From the NCBI RefSeq assembly GCF_040807025.1, contig NC_090942.1:200553247-200617246 (forward strand): a stretch of DNA of 64,000 nt, read 5' to 3'. Positions within the stretch are counted from its first letter, which is position 1; each line of letters starts with the position of its first letter. The notes beneath the pieces were generated by a model, which was given only the letters and a program-made list of their open reading frames with translations, had not been told where the DNA came from and did no database searches. Source of the DNA: Struthio camelus. Lineage: Eukaryota > Chordata > Aves > Struthioniformes > Struthionidae. Both the position numbers and the translations under genes were made by a program. This document shows, piece by piece, positions 39,951 through 53,290 of this stretch.

Positions 39951-41720
39951 AGACAGTGGTCCTACACAGGGTTTTCCTGACCTATTTTCTCTGCTACTGC
40001 ATCGTTTTGCTGGATGTAAATATATAGCAGCCCTGCTGGGATGTTCTCCCACAGTAACATTGCCCCGTATTAATATCTCTATGCAAAACTGCCCACATTC
40101 AGCCAAACTTTGAGCAGCTGAAAATCACAGAGGCTTCACATATACCTCTTAGAAGTTAGCAGCTAAGCCTTCCACAACTTCTTTCTAGAGTGAGCATGTC
40201 CTAGCCCTGGGCATCAGGACTGAGTGAGACCTTCCTGCATTGTAGTCGTGGTATCAAGCCCAGAAATGAAAAGCTAGGGGATGTTCCTATTGCTCCTCCT
40301 TCCACCTATATGCAGTGTGGAGTGGGAAGATGCTGTATGAAGAGGACCTGTGAGATGCTCACTCTTCAGGGGAAGCAGTTCAGAGGTCTAGATCTGGGTG
40401 TGCTCCCAGCTCAGATTAGGGTGGGACCTGGGAATATGCCAGCTTGACCTCTTCCCCCTCCCTCCCCTGTACTGCCTGCAGGGAGAAACCTGGGTGTAAG
40501 AGCCAGCAGAGAAGGAGGATGTGCTCTCCCAGCCCTGTGTCTGGATGGGAAGCAGGATCCAGGCAAAGTCACCGTGTGCTCCAGCTGGCCAGAGGGAGGG
40601 AATCTAACACAGTTTTGATGAATCTGTTGGGCTGAACTTCACATAAAGGGTTACCAGCTGCAGATGTCTTATTTTTCTGGGTGTAAGGTTTGCAGCAGCC
40701 TGAAACACTCCCAGGAGTCCAAGCTTTTAAGGAGTCTAATTTTGAACATCCAAAGTCAAAGGAACTCTGCAGAGCACCGAACTGGGCCCTGGGAGTGGCT
40801 TGACCCTCCCCAGTGCTGTCCATTTGCCATGTATCTAAACTGGTGAGTCCAGTAGGGCTTCTCAGTACTTAAACTAGCCTTGTAACTTAATCCCACTTAA
40901 TCTCACCTGGAGTTTGCAAGGGATTTACATGCTTACATGGCACTTAAATCAATGCAATGACTTAAATACATTTGACAATCAGGGCACCCAAATTTTCTTC
41001 TCCCATCAGTAAAGCAATAATATTGCGTTAGCCCTCAAGGTATCGTGCAACACTCAGAACCTACGGAGGGGAATGCTAAGGAGAAACCTGTAAGGAATCC
41101 CATCCTGCTGTCCTCTGAGCAAGGGAGCAATAAAACACATGGTGAATAAGACCTGGACTCAAACACCTAAAGAGGGAAAGTAGAACATATATAGAATTTC
41201 TTTAACTGGAACAGCAGGAGGACAGGAAATAAAATAACATCTCACAGAGTATATGTATAAGGGCATGAACTGAAGTTGTTCATTCAGCTTTCCTGCTAGC
41301 ATTTTCTTCTCTGTCTAAAATACTACAACGTGTCCAACACACAGTTGTCCAATGAGGGAATAGAAATGTATCTATACTTTATGCGTCCGATCAGTCATTA
41401 GCATAAGTTGAATTTTAAATATTTACTACATCTGCCCTCTGAAAACTGTTTGGATCTTCTAAGGTTTTAACAAGTGAGGGAAAAGAAATTGGAATTTTCT
41501 CATAGATAATTCACAAAGTAAGCAAAACTAATTAAAAATATGATTTTCTCATTTACTCAGCTAAAATGTTCACTGTTTTCTTTGTATATGTAAAATAATC
41601 TAAATGTTTATCACACAGTGCAGTGCGACACTTATTTGTTTGCTTATATACTTACAATAACTCAAGTTCAATTTAGCTATGCTAAGGATTAACCAAGCCT
41701 TTTTTTCCCACTTATCTGCA
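39951..41720. other. Noncoding DNA, nothing recognised
   Basis: No gene or repeat family is seen in this stretch. Confidence 0.45.
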
Positions 41721-41723
41721 TCT

Positions 41724-41790
41724 CTTCCCTTCCCTTCATTTCCCTTCCCTTCCCTACCCTTCCCTTCCCTTCCCTTCCCTTCCCTTCCCT
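41724..41790. repeat. (CCCTT)n microsatellite
   Basis: About a dozen TTCCC pentamers with two interruptions. Confidence 0.9.
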
Positions 41791-43285
41791 GTTTCACTTT
41801 CACTTTCCCTTTTGCTTTCTCTATCATAATTTTTAAAAATGTTTTTGCATTTCATATTTTCCAGTTCCTTATCTGTATATTTCTTTTCTTGCATTTGTAT
41901 ATTTCCTTTCAGTGTTTCTACATTTAGATTTATATTACATCAGAAGGACATGTCCAACCCAAGTTTAAAATGCCAAGTTTGAAGCTACAACTATGTAACA
42001 GACCAGAAAAAAGTCAGTGTTTTTATAGAGAGCTATGATGCACTTTACACACATAGTGGGTGTAAATTTGCACATTTAACTGAAAGTTTTACTAGATTTT
42101 CATTCTCTTAAAGATGCATGTAGATTTTATTGGTCCTTACCTGAACACTGGAAAGCACATTTTCAAGCCTTGAAATGGTTTTGTATACCTAAACACCACC
42201 TGATTTAATGCATCAGCTGACGAGGACAAAAGACGTTGATTGAATGTCCTGCATTAGGTGTCCAGAAGGCTGAAAAAGCCTGTTCCTCAAAATAATCAGC
42301 GAAACTCCACCCAGTAATCATTAACTCAGTGTTTGGTCCCAGCTCTAAGAATAACAGGAAGCTTTGAAAAAAAGGCAGTCAAAAAACACTCAGTGTTAAT
42401 TTGGGAGACTAATTGGCCCTGTCCATTCAGGAAGAGCCTGGTGGGAAGAGTGCTTTCTAGCAGATTATAAGTGTATTAGAGGTTTAGCCACAAGCCCCGT
42501 TCCTGGAAGGACACCTCTTGACCAAAGGCTAAGCAAGCAGGTGGAAACCCCAAGGGTCCCTTGGTGAAAACAGCACCCGACATGAAGAATTGCTTGTGGA
42601 GGGGTTACGCTTCAAGGGAGAAGATGGGCAAGCTGGAGCAGTATAGAAAGACAGAGGAAAGAAGAAATTCCAGTCTGGTTGCTTTCAGTTAATTTGAATT
42701 TGTAAAAGTCCTTGTCTTTCATGCTTAACGCAGATGGTATCCACACTGCCAATGAACAGATTAACACTTGAGTCAGCAGTGAGAGACTCTACTGGGTTTT
42801 AGATTTTAAAATGCCATTCGGTAGGCTCCAATAGAGCATCACCTAGTCACAGACCTTCTAGCCAGACATGTCATCAGATCTTTTGGCTTAAGGCTACTCT
42901 CAGGTGTTATTTTGGCAATAGTTTTTTCACAGTCCATCAGAAAAATCCACATGGCATTACAGAAATATTAGTAAGAGTAATTTTGTTATAGCAACCAGAG
43001 GAAAAGAGATGTTTTGTTTCAATAACATAGCGTGCAGAAGGCTCACAGGAATCAAGGCCATGTTGCCCCAGCATAGGCTCAACATAGGAGTTAGCCTCCA
43101 CTTACAGTAGCACGCAGTCCAGAGATGCAGGGCAGACCAAACGTGAGGACGCCAGCAGAGGCACGGAGAAATGAAGGGGCCTACCCAGAGTAATAACCCT
43201 AGTGAAAGAATCCAGATTTCCCTAGCCCTTGGTTGGCATCCTGTGAAGGGATCACATCCCCCCCCACCCCACCCCATTGTTGTCA
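41791..43285. other. Noncoding DNA
   Basis: No gene. The part at 42160-42330 (TTTAATGCATCAGCTGACGAGG, GTTGATTGAATG, PBX-like) keeps CpGs in AT-balanced DNA and could be a small conserved element. A C-rich run lies at 43257-43275. Confidence 0.4.
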
Positions 43286-43289
43286 AGAA

Positions 43290-43500
43290 ACCTCCATTTG
43301 AATAAATGATTACTGCAGATAGTAGTTGCCGAAATCATCCTCTTAAACTAAATGATCCTCTTGTGAACCTCAAATGAAATCAACTGCTTTAGTGTTCAAC
43401 TCATTTGTGCAACAGTGCCATTAATAGGATCATCTAATTTATTGAGTAGCCAGGGTCTAGTTAACAGTGCAAGATTGGGTAAGAAGGCAATTAGTGGTCT
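43290..43500. promoter_or_regulatory. Candidate conserved noncoding element upstream of PDX1
   Basis: AT-rich, homeobox-site-dense block: GAATAAATGATTAC, GCCATTAATAGG, CTAATTTATTGAG, GTTAACAG, GCAATTAGTGG. No repeat is recognised. It lies about 9.6 kb upstream of PDX1. Pattern-based only. Confidence 0.3.
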
Positions 43501-46500
43501 ATTTTCTATGTACATTGGAGCAGACACCTGTATATAAAGGAAGTTCTTCTGGCAGGAGCACCACGCTAAAAAGCTTTCACCTAAAATTACATAGCCTGAC
43601 AAACAATATAAAGAAGTAGATTGCCCAATAAACAAATAAAATATCAGCCATTTATACAAAACCATACTACTTAGACTCTTCAAGCTTGAAAAGGCTGTGT
43701 ATTTTTCCCCATTAAAATGTTATGATGGTCTGTGCATAAATTGTTTTAAATTCAGATTTCGTATGATTGTGTTTTCACAGCCTACATGGATTTAACACTT
43801 TTTCCAAGATGAAGCATTAGCTCTAAAAAGATATTAAAATGGCACCAAGAATTTCACTTGCCTCTGGAACCATGAGGTGTGGGGCCTGGCAGCTGCCGGG
43901 CTCCAGTGCCCTTGCGGGAGCCAGCCCAGAAGTGATGGAAGTGATGCAGAAGGAAGCACTCGCTTCTTGAAGTGAAGCCGCACTGCAAACATCCTTCTTG
44001 TCCTTTTCTGTAGTTTAGCCCAAGCTCCTCCTGCCTTGGTTCTCGGGGCAGCCTTAGACGCTCTGTGAACTCAGGGGAAATAGGGGACCAAGTTAGTACT
44101 CAGAAAAGCAAATGCATCCATTCTGCCCTTGCCATTGAGCTTGTCCAGGCTCCCATCTGCATCCAGGCACTGCTTCCTACCTCAGCCACCCCTTTCAAGA
44201 CTGGACCCTGGCAGAAGTCCCACTGCCTCCCTCTTCCTACTTCCCCACTTCCTCCTGCTTCTCCTGAGGCTGTGTGTGTTCCAAGTGCATAGCTGCTAGT
44301 GTTTTGCTCACCCTTTAGTGAATGCAGCAGGGACAGGACTTTGAGAGGGGTGCCTGGTGCAGAGCGCAAAGCCGTCTGCTTTTTCCGAGACGTTTTCCTT
44401 GTCAAAAGGGGCCAGGCAGCCAGGCTTTGGGGAAACAGTGTCCTGAACCAGAATCAAGAAAGGCAACGGCCCTCTGCTAATCTCATGCTAGAGGTGGGCA
44501 CCAGGCAGATGAGTACAGTGTGTTTAGGACACAGGTCTTCATCCTCTATAAAGGGATGAGCTATCTCAGGCTTAGATATCTATAGTTATGTGAATTGAAT
44601 CCTGCCTATGCATCTTGTTTTAACTTTTTATTATCTGCTAATAGACATGATTGTACAGTACACCGATGCATTAGCGCTTGGGAGAGGAAGAAGAGACAGG
44701 AAGTTGTGCCCAAAGCTCTTAATCCGTTTCTAAACACTGCTATTATCACAGCAGAAGCAATAGCCTGATATGAGCATGATATACACAGTGCGTATTCGCT
44801 CTCGTAGCCTCCCATTTCCTGCACTGCATTCCTGGGTGAGGTACATACATGGGTGCATCAGGTGTCTCCCTCACCCTTTGCTTGCCTGCTTTCCACCCCG
44901 AGCCATGCCAGGAGTCCAGTGTCGTCTCAGGAGACCCAGGCAAAAATTATCCTGCCTTTCCCTGCAGAAGTTGTGCCACGCGTAGGTGGCATCTTCCTGT
45001 GGACGGTCTTAGCCGCTCTGCCAACTGAAGGCAGTACCCTCCTGGCTTCAGCTGGCCAAACGCCCCACTATCCTGCCACCATCGCGTGTATATTAAACCT
45101 TTTGTCAGCTGCTCTGTGGTTAAGGCACCTCTCCCAAGAGCCATGCCTACGGAGGTGAAGAGGGCTCTCACAAGCTAACAGTGGGCTCAGATACCTTTTT
45201 TAAGAGAACCATGTGCTTGGTTGTAAGGTCACACAAGTATCGTTTAACCTGTGGCTGCCCGACAAGTGTACTCATAAGCTTTGCTTTGTGCCCACTATGG
45301 CCTGGATGAGGATTTCCTTTGCAGGGGATGTGTTTGTGTGCTACAGGAGACCCCTGCAGCCGCTCTGCAGCCTGCTCTGTGAAAGGCAGCTGCTGCTTCA
45401 CACCCTCATTTAGGCCAGTGCCCCTGAGTAAACCACTGTATTCTTCATATGACAAGCATCCCTATCCTCAGAGCTCACAGCCAATATCGCACCAGTTAGC
45501 TATTGATCTGAGGCAGCCTGGGACAGCCAGCTCCCAGCTAAGAGCAACTTCTCAGCTAGTTTGCTCTCTTTCATCACTGTGTGGGAAGCTCTTCCCACAC
45601 TCCAGGATGCCTCTGAAGGATGCAGTCCCCTCGCTGAACTAGCTGTCTGGCACCCAAGCATCTATCCACAGCTGGACAATGCACACTTACCACCATGTGC
45701 AGTGGGTGTTTCTGCTGTGCCAGAAGTGAACTCCTTCTGGGAGTGCTGGCCATCAGAAACCAGGGATGCAATGCTTTGTGCATCCTCCCCTTGCCTGCTG
45801 CAGTAGCTAGGTAGCCACCAGCCACCGTTCATCTCGTAGCACAGACACACCAGTGTCTACATCTCCTGGCTGGAGAGGGTGGATGTGAGTAGTGTGCTGC
45901 CCTGGGGGTACCTTAGTAAAATATTCAGGAAGGCTAAGAGCACTTCTAGTAACAGGGCTGGGAAGGACATAGGTGTTTCCTGCCTCTGTAAACCACATTC
46001 AGGTTCACAGATTGTCTAAAATCATTATGGCCACCAGGAATCCTGGGGACTGTCCACAAGACCCTTCTGCCAAACCTGGCACCTGCAGCATCGATGTGGC
46101 CAGGCACAGAGGAGATGGCTTCACTCCACAAACTTCCCTGCCATTCCTCTGCATGGGCTTGAGAAAACCCGACTGATATGCACAGGGACCAGGCACAAGT
46201 CCATCCTGCACTGGAAACATGCCCTTGGACCAAGCACAAGCATCAGCCTTTGCTCCTGGATTTCTTTCAAGAGTGTCATTTTTTTCCAAGCTGAAAAATA
46301 AATTGAGCTATGAGTCTGCTATAATCAATCAAATCCAGTTTTATGCCGACTTCCCCCTAGGAGACACTATCAGCTTGGGGCCTTGGGCTAAACAGTGGTC
46401 TGAGACTTTGTCACCTACAGAAATTTCCTTCAACCTGTGCAGCGGGCAGCAAGCAGAGGGCTCTCGTGCTCTTGTTCAAGCACAGCACAGGCGTAGTCCC

Positions 46501-49500
46501 TGTTGCACTGCGTGAACATACTGCTTGCAGGCTCTCCCTTTCATACCAGTGTGCAGCCTCCGTCACCAGAGCTGCTAAGGGCAGGGTCTGACTCAGCCCT
46601 GAGACTCTAAGAGCTGGGCTGTTCCCAGAGGGAGAGTGGTTTGTCTGGGATCCTCCTGAAAATGTGTGGAAAAAGACAAAGCATCACCTCTTTTTTGACT
46701 GCTTTTTCAGCAGGTTTGCCACTGTGTGCTGGAAGGAAGAGCTGTCACTGCAACCTCCTTGGAAGAGCAGGTGTCATGCATAAGCAGGTGGATATCTCAA
46801 GTGCTAAATTTGTAGCAGAGTCCCTCTGCTAGCTCGGTGCAACAGTTAGCACCTCTCTTTCCACCATCTCAGGAAGACAGCCCTTAATAAATTCATCCGA
46901 GAACAGGTTCCTGTTTGACAGGGACCATCAGAGCTATATCCATAAGGCTTTGGTTGATCTTCTCCCTGCTTGTAGTATAGCTGGAAAGTGTGCTCTGGGA
47001 AAGTTGTCCCTGGCCCCCAAATCAGCAATGATGCTGGGAACTACTTTGTCACACATCCCCATGCTCAAAGCTACCCTGCTATCCTAAAGCTTTCAGTGGC
47101 TGCGACAGCAAGATGAACCTTGCATTTATAGACAGAGAAATGGTAACTGGAGATGATCACAAAGCACTTATGGAGAGGCTTGACAAACATCATCTTGGAG
47201 GCTATGAAGGCTTTTTTTTTCCCCTCAAAATAAAATATACGGTTTTCAAATTGCATATAAATGAGGGAGTGATTCAGTGATTACAGAGATACTTTGCAAA
47301 GTATTTAGTGAGTGCAGAAGAACAACATCCACCCCTGGATGCAGGATGCATGAATTCAGTTAAACTTCAGTATCTAGTGATAGCGGTGGGCAGGGAGTGA
47401 GTTCATAGGAAGCTCAGTTCAGGCTGTTAGGATGAGCACAGCAAGGCTGTGTGTGCTGAAGCTGTCACGACTGGTGACTAAATGTTGTCTCTTCGAAGGT
47501 GATGGAAAGGTCGTTCTGGAGGTGTTATAGAAAAACAGTCTGCAAAGCATTCGGTGTCAGTAGGGAGATAAAAGTCCCAAAGAAGGGCTGGAGATTTTTT
47601 GGGTTAATGTATAAAAACAAAGGCCAACCAGGACAGAGAGCCTGTTCTGGAGCAGGACTGGCAGCTAAAATACTCTCATGAAAAAGGGGAATGCTGACTT
47701 TGAAACCCTGCTGCCTGAGAAGCATCTGGGCCCATGTCCACAGCCAGTTCTCTGCTTGCTGAACAGATGTTTTCAGAGAGAGAAGTAATTTAGGGTGCCA
47801 TTTATCTCACTTAACTGTGGGTCCCCTCAGCACAAACAGCCTAGTGACGAAGCATCTCAGTGTGATGGAAGAAGTCCCCAAGCTAGGGAAAGCGTCCTGG
47901 GGCATCACTAGATGCTTATCCTGCTGACCTACTCTTCTCCTGGCCACTGCCAGAGAAAGTGTACCTGACAGGAGGGATCTTCAGCCTGACCTGCACAGCA
48001 CGGTCATTCTTATGTCTTCTTGTTCCCAGACGTTTCCAGTATGTGCACTGCCATCCCAGCTAGTTGTCTTGACCCACTTTATACACAGTTGATAGGGATG
48101 TTAGGTTTCAGTCATCTCCTGGTGAAGCAGGTGCCCCAAGCAAGAAAGACAAACACCTCCTAGGAGATGCTGTCCCCACAGCCTGCAACGACTTCCAAGG
48201 GGCACCAGCACAGCAAGAGGCATCCGCTTTATGGCCCGCAAGAGGGAAAAGAGGTTGATCTCACCCATGGTCAGTCTAGCCAGAAAGGCCAATTTAAATG
48301 CCAAGGGCTGGTCCACACCATGAGGTGCAGACAGTTATGTGTCCACACAACTCCCGTCCAAGCGCCTGCATGGGACCAGCTTCCCTTCAGGAAGCCGTGC
48401 AGACTGTGAAGCTTTAAACATTGAATAACTGCCTTCCTGTGTACAAAGCCTCGTGAACTACACGTGTTAACTCTTAGATATGGGGTGACACACCTTCTGC
48501 ACGTATGCAAGGTCAGGCTTTTGGTTAGGTGATGTGATATTGGAAGGAGAAGGGGATAGGCCTGGACTAGAACTGACCTAGAGAAGTTCTTTGAACAAAG
48601 GTTAAGGAAAATTATAAATATTCCAAGCAGCCAACAAATATTATCCCATCATGTCTTTGTACTCCCTTATCCATTTCTATCTTACCTGCTTGTCTTGCAA
48701 ACTCCATGATCACCATTTTAGTTTAGGGATTTGGAGCCTTGTGCAGGAAATCATACCAAGTGCTTCTCTAGACAATTACAATTCAGATAATTATTGTTAG
48801 CCAAAAGAGTTGTTAGGAATAAGAACTCTTGTTGGATTACTAGCAATGTTTATATTGTCAGATACTGACAGACAAGCAAATAACGTGCCCTCAGCAATTT
48901 TTTAGTAAGAGAGAGTCAAAGAGAACCATTTCAACAAGAGAAATATGCAACCTGTTACAAAAGAGACCTCTTTAATAATGGTGAAGCCCTAGATCACATC
49001 AGTTTAGGTGCATGGATCTCTCTAGGTGCTAAATATTACATATTAAACATTAAACCTTTACAAGAAAAGCCCTCAGATTTCATAAACATGCAATAGAGCA
49101 AGCTTTTTTACTCATGATAGACTGGTGAGATGACCAAATCAAACTCTAGCCCTGGACACAAAATGGAGAAGTATTTGTTCTTTAAATAAGTTTATTTCTT
49201 TCCTCAAAAAGTAACGCCCAAACTCTTAGGTCTTTAATCAAGAAGCCTTTGAGATTCTCATTTTTCCAGCAAACCTAGATGCTTTCTTTAAGATAAAGAA
49301 GCAAACACTTTCTCAGAAATAACCAGAATCCTTTATTCCACTGAAAAACACTGTTTTGCCAGAGCATTTGGAGCAAGCCTCTGAGTGCAACTCACAGTAA
49401 TCACCTCTATCTCCGTTAAGGGCTGTTACCTCTCATGCTGATCTGCACCACTGATGGAGATGGCAGGCATCCTCTGCTTCACTGCGGCCTGCAGGAGCTT

Positions 49501-51531
49501 GCAGTGTCCAGAATGGGGCCTGTGGAAATGAGGGTGAGGGTAGGGGTGGAGAATAAATGAGAGGAAAAGCCCACTTTCATGGCCCTTAAGATAATACTTG
49601 CCAAAGGGTATCTCCATCTGAGTACTGTAAGCTGTATTACACCACAGCTAGACCCCACTGGCACCACTCTAAACAATAGTAACTGTAAATAATGCATATT
49701 AGTGCACAGCAGTGATTTTTTTAAGCTCTAGAGGGAGAAGAAAATTAAGCTGAAGACTTAAAGGATAGAAGACTCTCTTCTCTTGACACGACAAAATCAC
49801 ATCATCTGTAGCCTTCTACTTGGTAGTATTATGTCAAAGAGTTATTTGCAGATATTATTTTCAGACAGAAGGGTCTGTATATTTGATTTTTCCTTTTGGC
49901 TGTTCATTGGTTGTTGTTACTTACATGCCAAGTCTGTTAAAGCCCCATTATCTTTCTGTCCATTCTGGGCGGGCTACTGCGCTGCTGACATTTCCTGATG
50001 CTGGTGGAATTGCAACCGTGTGAGTCATGCTGACATGTTTAGCTTTCCTCTCCTTCTTTCCAGAAGCATGCTGGGCTGTGTATGTTGGGTTACTTCAGTT
50101 ATTATATTAATCTGAAGACTTTTCCTCACAAAAATATCATTACATTCCACCCGGAAGGGACAACACTTACAACTGTGAAGATAGCTTTTTCCTTGTAAAT
50201 GTCATACAGTGAACCTTTGAAACAGCAAAAGCCTCTAGAACTTAAGTTCAGACTAAACAGAGAAAGTGTTGGGACTTTTTGGCTTCTCAAATCATTTGAG
50301 TTTTGACATTTCCAGAGGGCAGAATTATGATCTGTGCAGTGTATTTCAGCATACTGCAAGGGAAGGAACTCTCCAATGGACACAGGTCAATTTAGGTCTT
50401 TGATTTCTTCAGTAATGCTTCAAAGGAAGATGCTTTGGCCCCAGAAAAGTGACTCCGAGTACAAAAGCTGCCCATACAGTCAGTGGAGAGAAGGCAATGC
50501 CCTAGAAGGGCGAATCCCAGTGAGATGTCTGGGTCTATCCAGCAACTGAAAGGAATCTTAATAGCTCAGTGGAACAGATAACTGCTCACATACAGGAAAG
50601 GGAAAGCTGCTTGGATCGTGCCAGTAGGAAGCAGCAGGGATATGTTGGCACGAACACCTTTGTCGATGTTTGAAGTGGAATTCAGAGCACTGTATCGTCT
50701 TTTAAGAGGGGAGGCCTGCTGGAGTGGCTGTGACACATACCAAGGACATTTGTAGATTCGAATTGCAAGGCAGTTAAAAAGGGAAAAAAATCCCATATCC
50801 TTGCTTCCAGATGAATGCCAAAACACAAGCTGGAAATAAGTGGGAATCCATCCTGCCAGACCTTCCCATAGCACCCCTCTAGGGGATAAGCCACTTGCCC
50901 AAGTACGCTGGAAATCCTCTCCGGAACAAAAAAAAGCAGGAGGTCAGATTTCAAGTTAGTATCTGGTGTGTTGAGGGCTTCTACTCAGATGTTCAGAGCC
51001 ACAGTGGGTTATTGCAGTGGCATCCCTTGTTAGCTGTCTGCAGAAGTGCCCTCTGCCTCTCATCTTTAGCAAATGTGTCAAGAAGGGAATGTGATGTCAG
51101 TGGCCACTGTTACGGTAAGTCCACCTTCACCAGCTGTGCATGCTGACACATTGAACAGCTGATAGAGGTGTCTTATGCATGTGTTGTTACAGCATCTTTT
51201 GCAGAGTGGCTGAGCAGAAGATCTCAGTCTCCCTCACCAGATTTACCAGAAGTCATCTGTAAGATACGTCAAGGCATTATGTTGTGCTCCAGAAATTTGT
51301 GCAATTTGCTATCCAAAGCTTAATCCTTGCATTTTTCTAAAATTGAAACCTAAAGAAGAATTCCCACATATAGGAAACGTCATCTTTGGAAATAATTAAG
51401 GCACTAGTTCAAACAACCAGTTCAGTTATTCCATGACATAAATGATGAAAAATAGGAAAATATTTCACCAATAGCAAAGTATGTATTTGCATAACAGGTA
51501 ATCATGTCACTAGTGTGTATATGTTTGTTTA

Positions 51532-51570
51532 TGTGTGTGTGTGTGCGTGTGCGTGTGTGTGTGTGTGTGT
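51532..51570. repeat. (GT)n microsatellite
   Basis: GT repeats with two GC interruptions. Confidence 0.9.
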
Positions 51571-53270
51571 TTATATATTCTGAAAATAGAGGAACAACAG
51601 GACAGGTAAATATGATGTTGGAGTACTTATCTGTCTGCCTACATATCTAACAGCCCATCCATCTTTCTGCTGCTGCAGGTCCCAGAAGGTTGCTGTGATA
51701 GAAGATACCCAGATAAATTTATTGGGAGTCATCTGGCCAAAAGATGTCCACAATCTAGTCTCCCCATGCTCTCTTCAGAGTCAACAGAGAAAAATATCTA
51801 CAAGAAATGCAATCTGTGTCATTTTAAGGTGAATGCCATTGTCTCAAGAGCCTGGGACACTTAGCTCTGATCCTATGGACACCTGGAGTAACAAGATAGG
51901 AAACCCCCCACCACCATTTCCTAGCATGGAATTTGCTTGGTTTGTCTATCTTTGTTGTTTTTCTGATAAAGCTGGGAATTATTTCTGACAGCTGTGCAAA
52001 GAGAAGCAGGCCAGGGACTCAAAGGAGTTACCTGAAGTGAAGCTCCTGGTCCCACAATTCTAGAGGAATAAATGAGTGGTAGTGGCTGTTCCCCAGCCCC
52101 TTAGCACTCTGTGTCTACCAGAGACATGTGGTCCTTCTCTCTTCATATGGCAGAGAGTCACCAGGGTGCTGGGTGGCTTTGGCACCTGAAACGATGCCTA
52201 TCTGAACATGGACTGCCCTGGTGCTCCTGTCAGCTCAGCCCTCTGCTCTGTATCAAACCACTTCACAACACGTTAGGGCCTTCAAAAGTGCTGAAGAGGT
52301 GGTGGCTCCTAGCAAAAATGATAAAGGCCTTCATCCAGCCAAAATCCTTCCAGTACGTAGCTCCCTAGATCTTTGGCTAGGCAGTCAGTGGAGGTATGTT
52401 TCTGCTGGATCACTTTCCCTGTGTGTCTCTTCCTGAGGCTGGCTTATATGTGGTCATATGCAGTGCAGCACCAGGATGCAAAGGAGTGCCTGGAAGTGGG
52501 GAGAAAAGGCCACAGCGATGTAAGGCAGCACGATGCCAAGAAGATACTCACCAAGGCATGTCTTCAGCAGGAGGGTCACAGGGCTGTGCAGCACAAGGCC
52601 AAAGACTCACAGCAAACAGGGCAAGGCCTCAAAACTTCCCGTTACCCAAAGGCTTGGTCTAGTTCAAAGCACAACTCCTGCCACAGCGGTTGCTCATCTC
52701 TGAGCATCTACATCAAAATGATTCCTGCTGAGGGACTCCATCGAGCTTTTGCATCTCTCCAAGCCAAACACCATGTTATGAAGTGAATACTTCTTGCTTT
52801 ATTTTCCCTCCGAAAGAAATGTCACCATCAAATGTTATCCTAAAAGAACCGAGGAGATAAGCAGGTTAGTTCTTCAAGATAACCTTGAAACCGGTTTTTA
52901 CAGTCATTCTGATCGTGGTTCATATGACTGAAGTTCATTGTTTGATTACTTGGTGGAATATTAATCATAGTATTCTCCAAAACCAACATATCATGTTTGA
53001 GTACTCCAGCCTCCAAGTCATCCCTGAGTTTGTTAGGTTGCCAGCTCATCTGATATCTATGGAAAATTAATAAAGATACGAGCTCTCTACTCTTGCTGAT
53101 CTTCTTGCTTAGTGACTGTTTCTAGTTATGGATCCCAGGAGCTTTACATATGTGTGTTTACAGAAACTTAAAAGAGACACTGCTCTCCCTTGGTACCCAT
53201 CATCCAGGAGATGACTTTTGTGCATTGTGCAAATGGGTTCATGTGTTGGCAAAGCAGTGGAGTGTCTGTC

Positions 53271-53290
53271 TGAATGAATGAATGAATGAA
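53271..53290. repeat. (GAAT)n microsatellite
   Basis: Five TGAA/GAAT units. Confidence 0.85.
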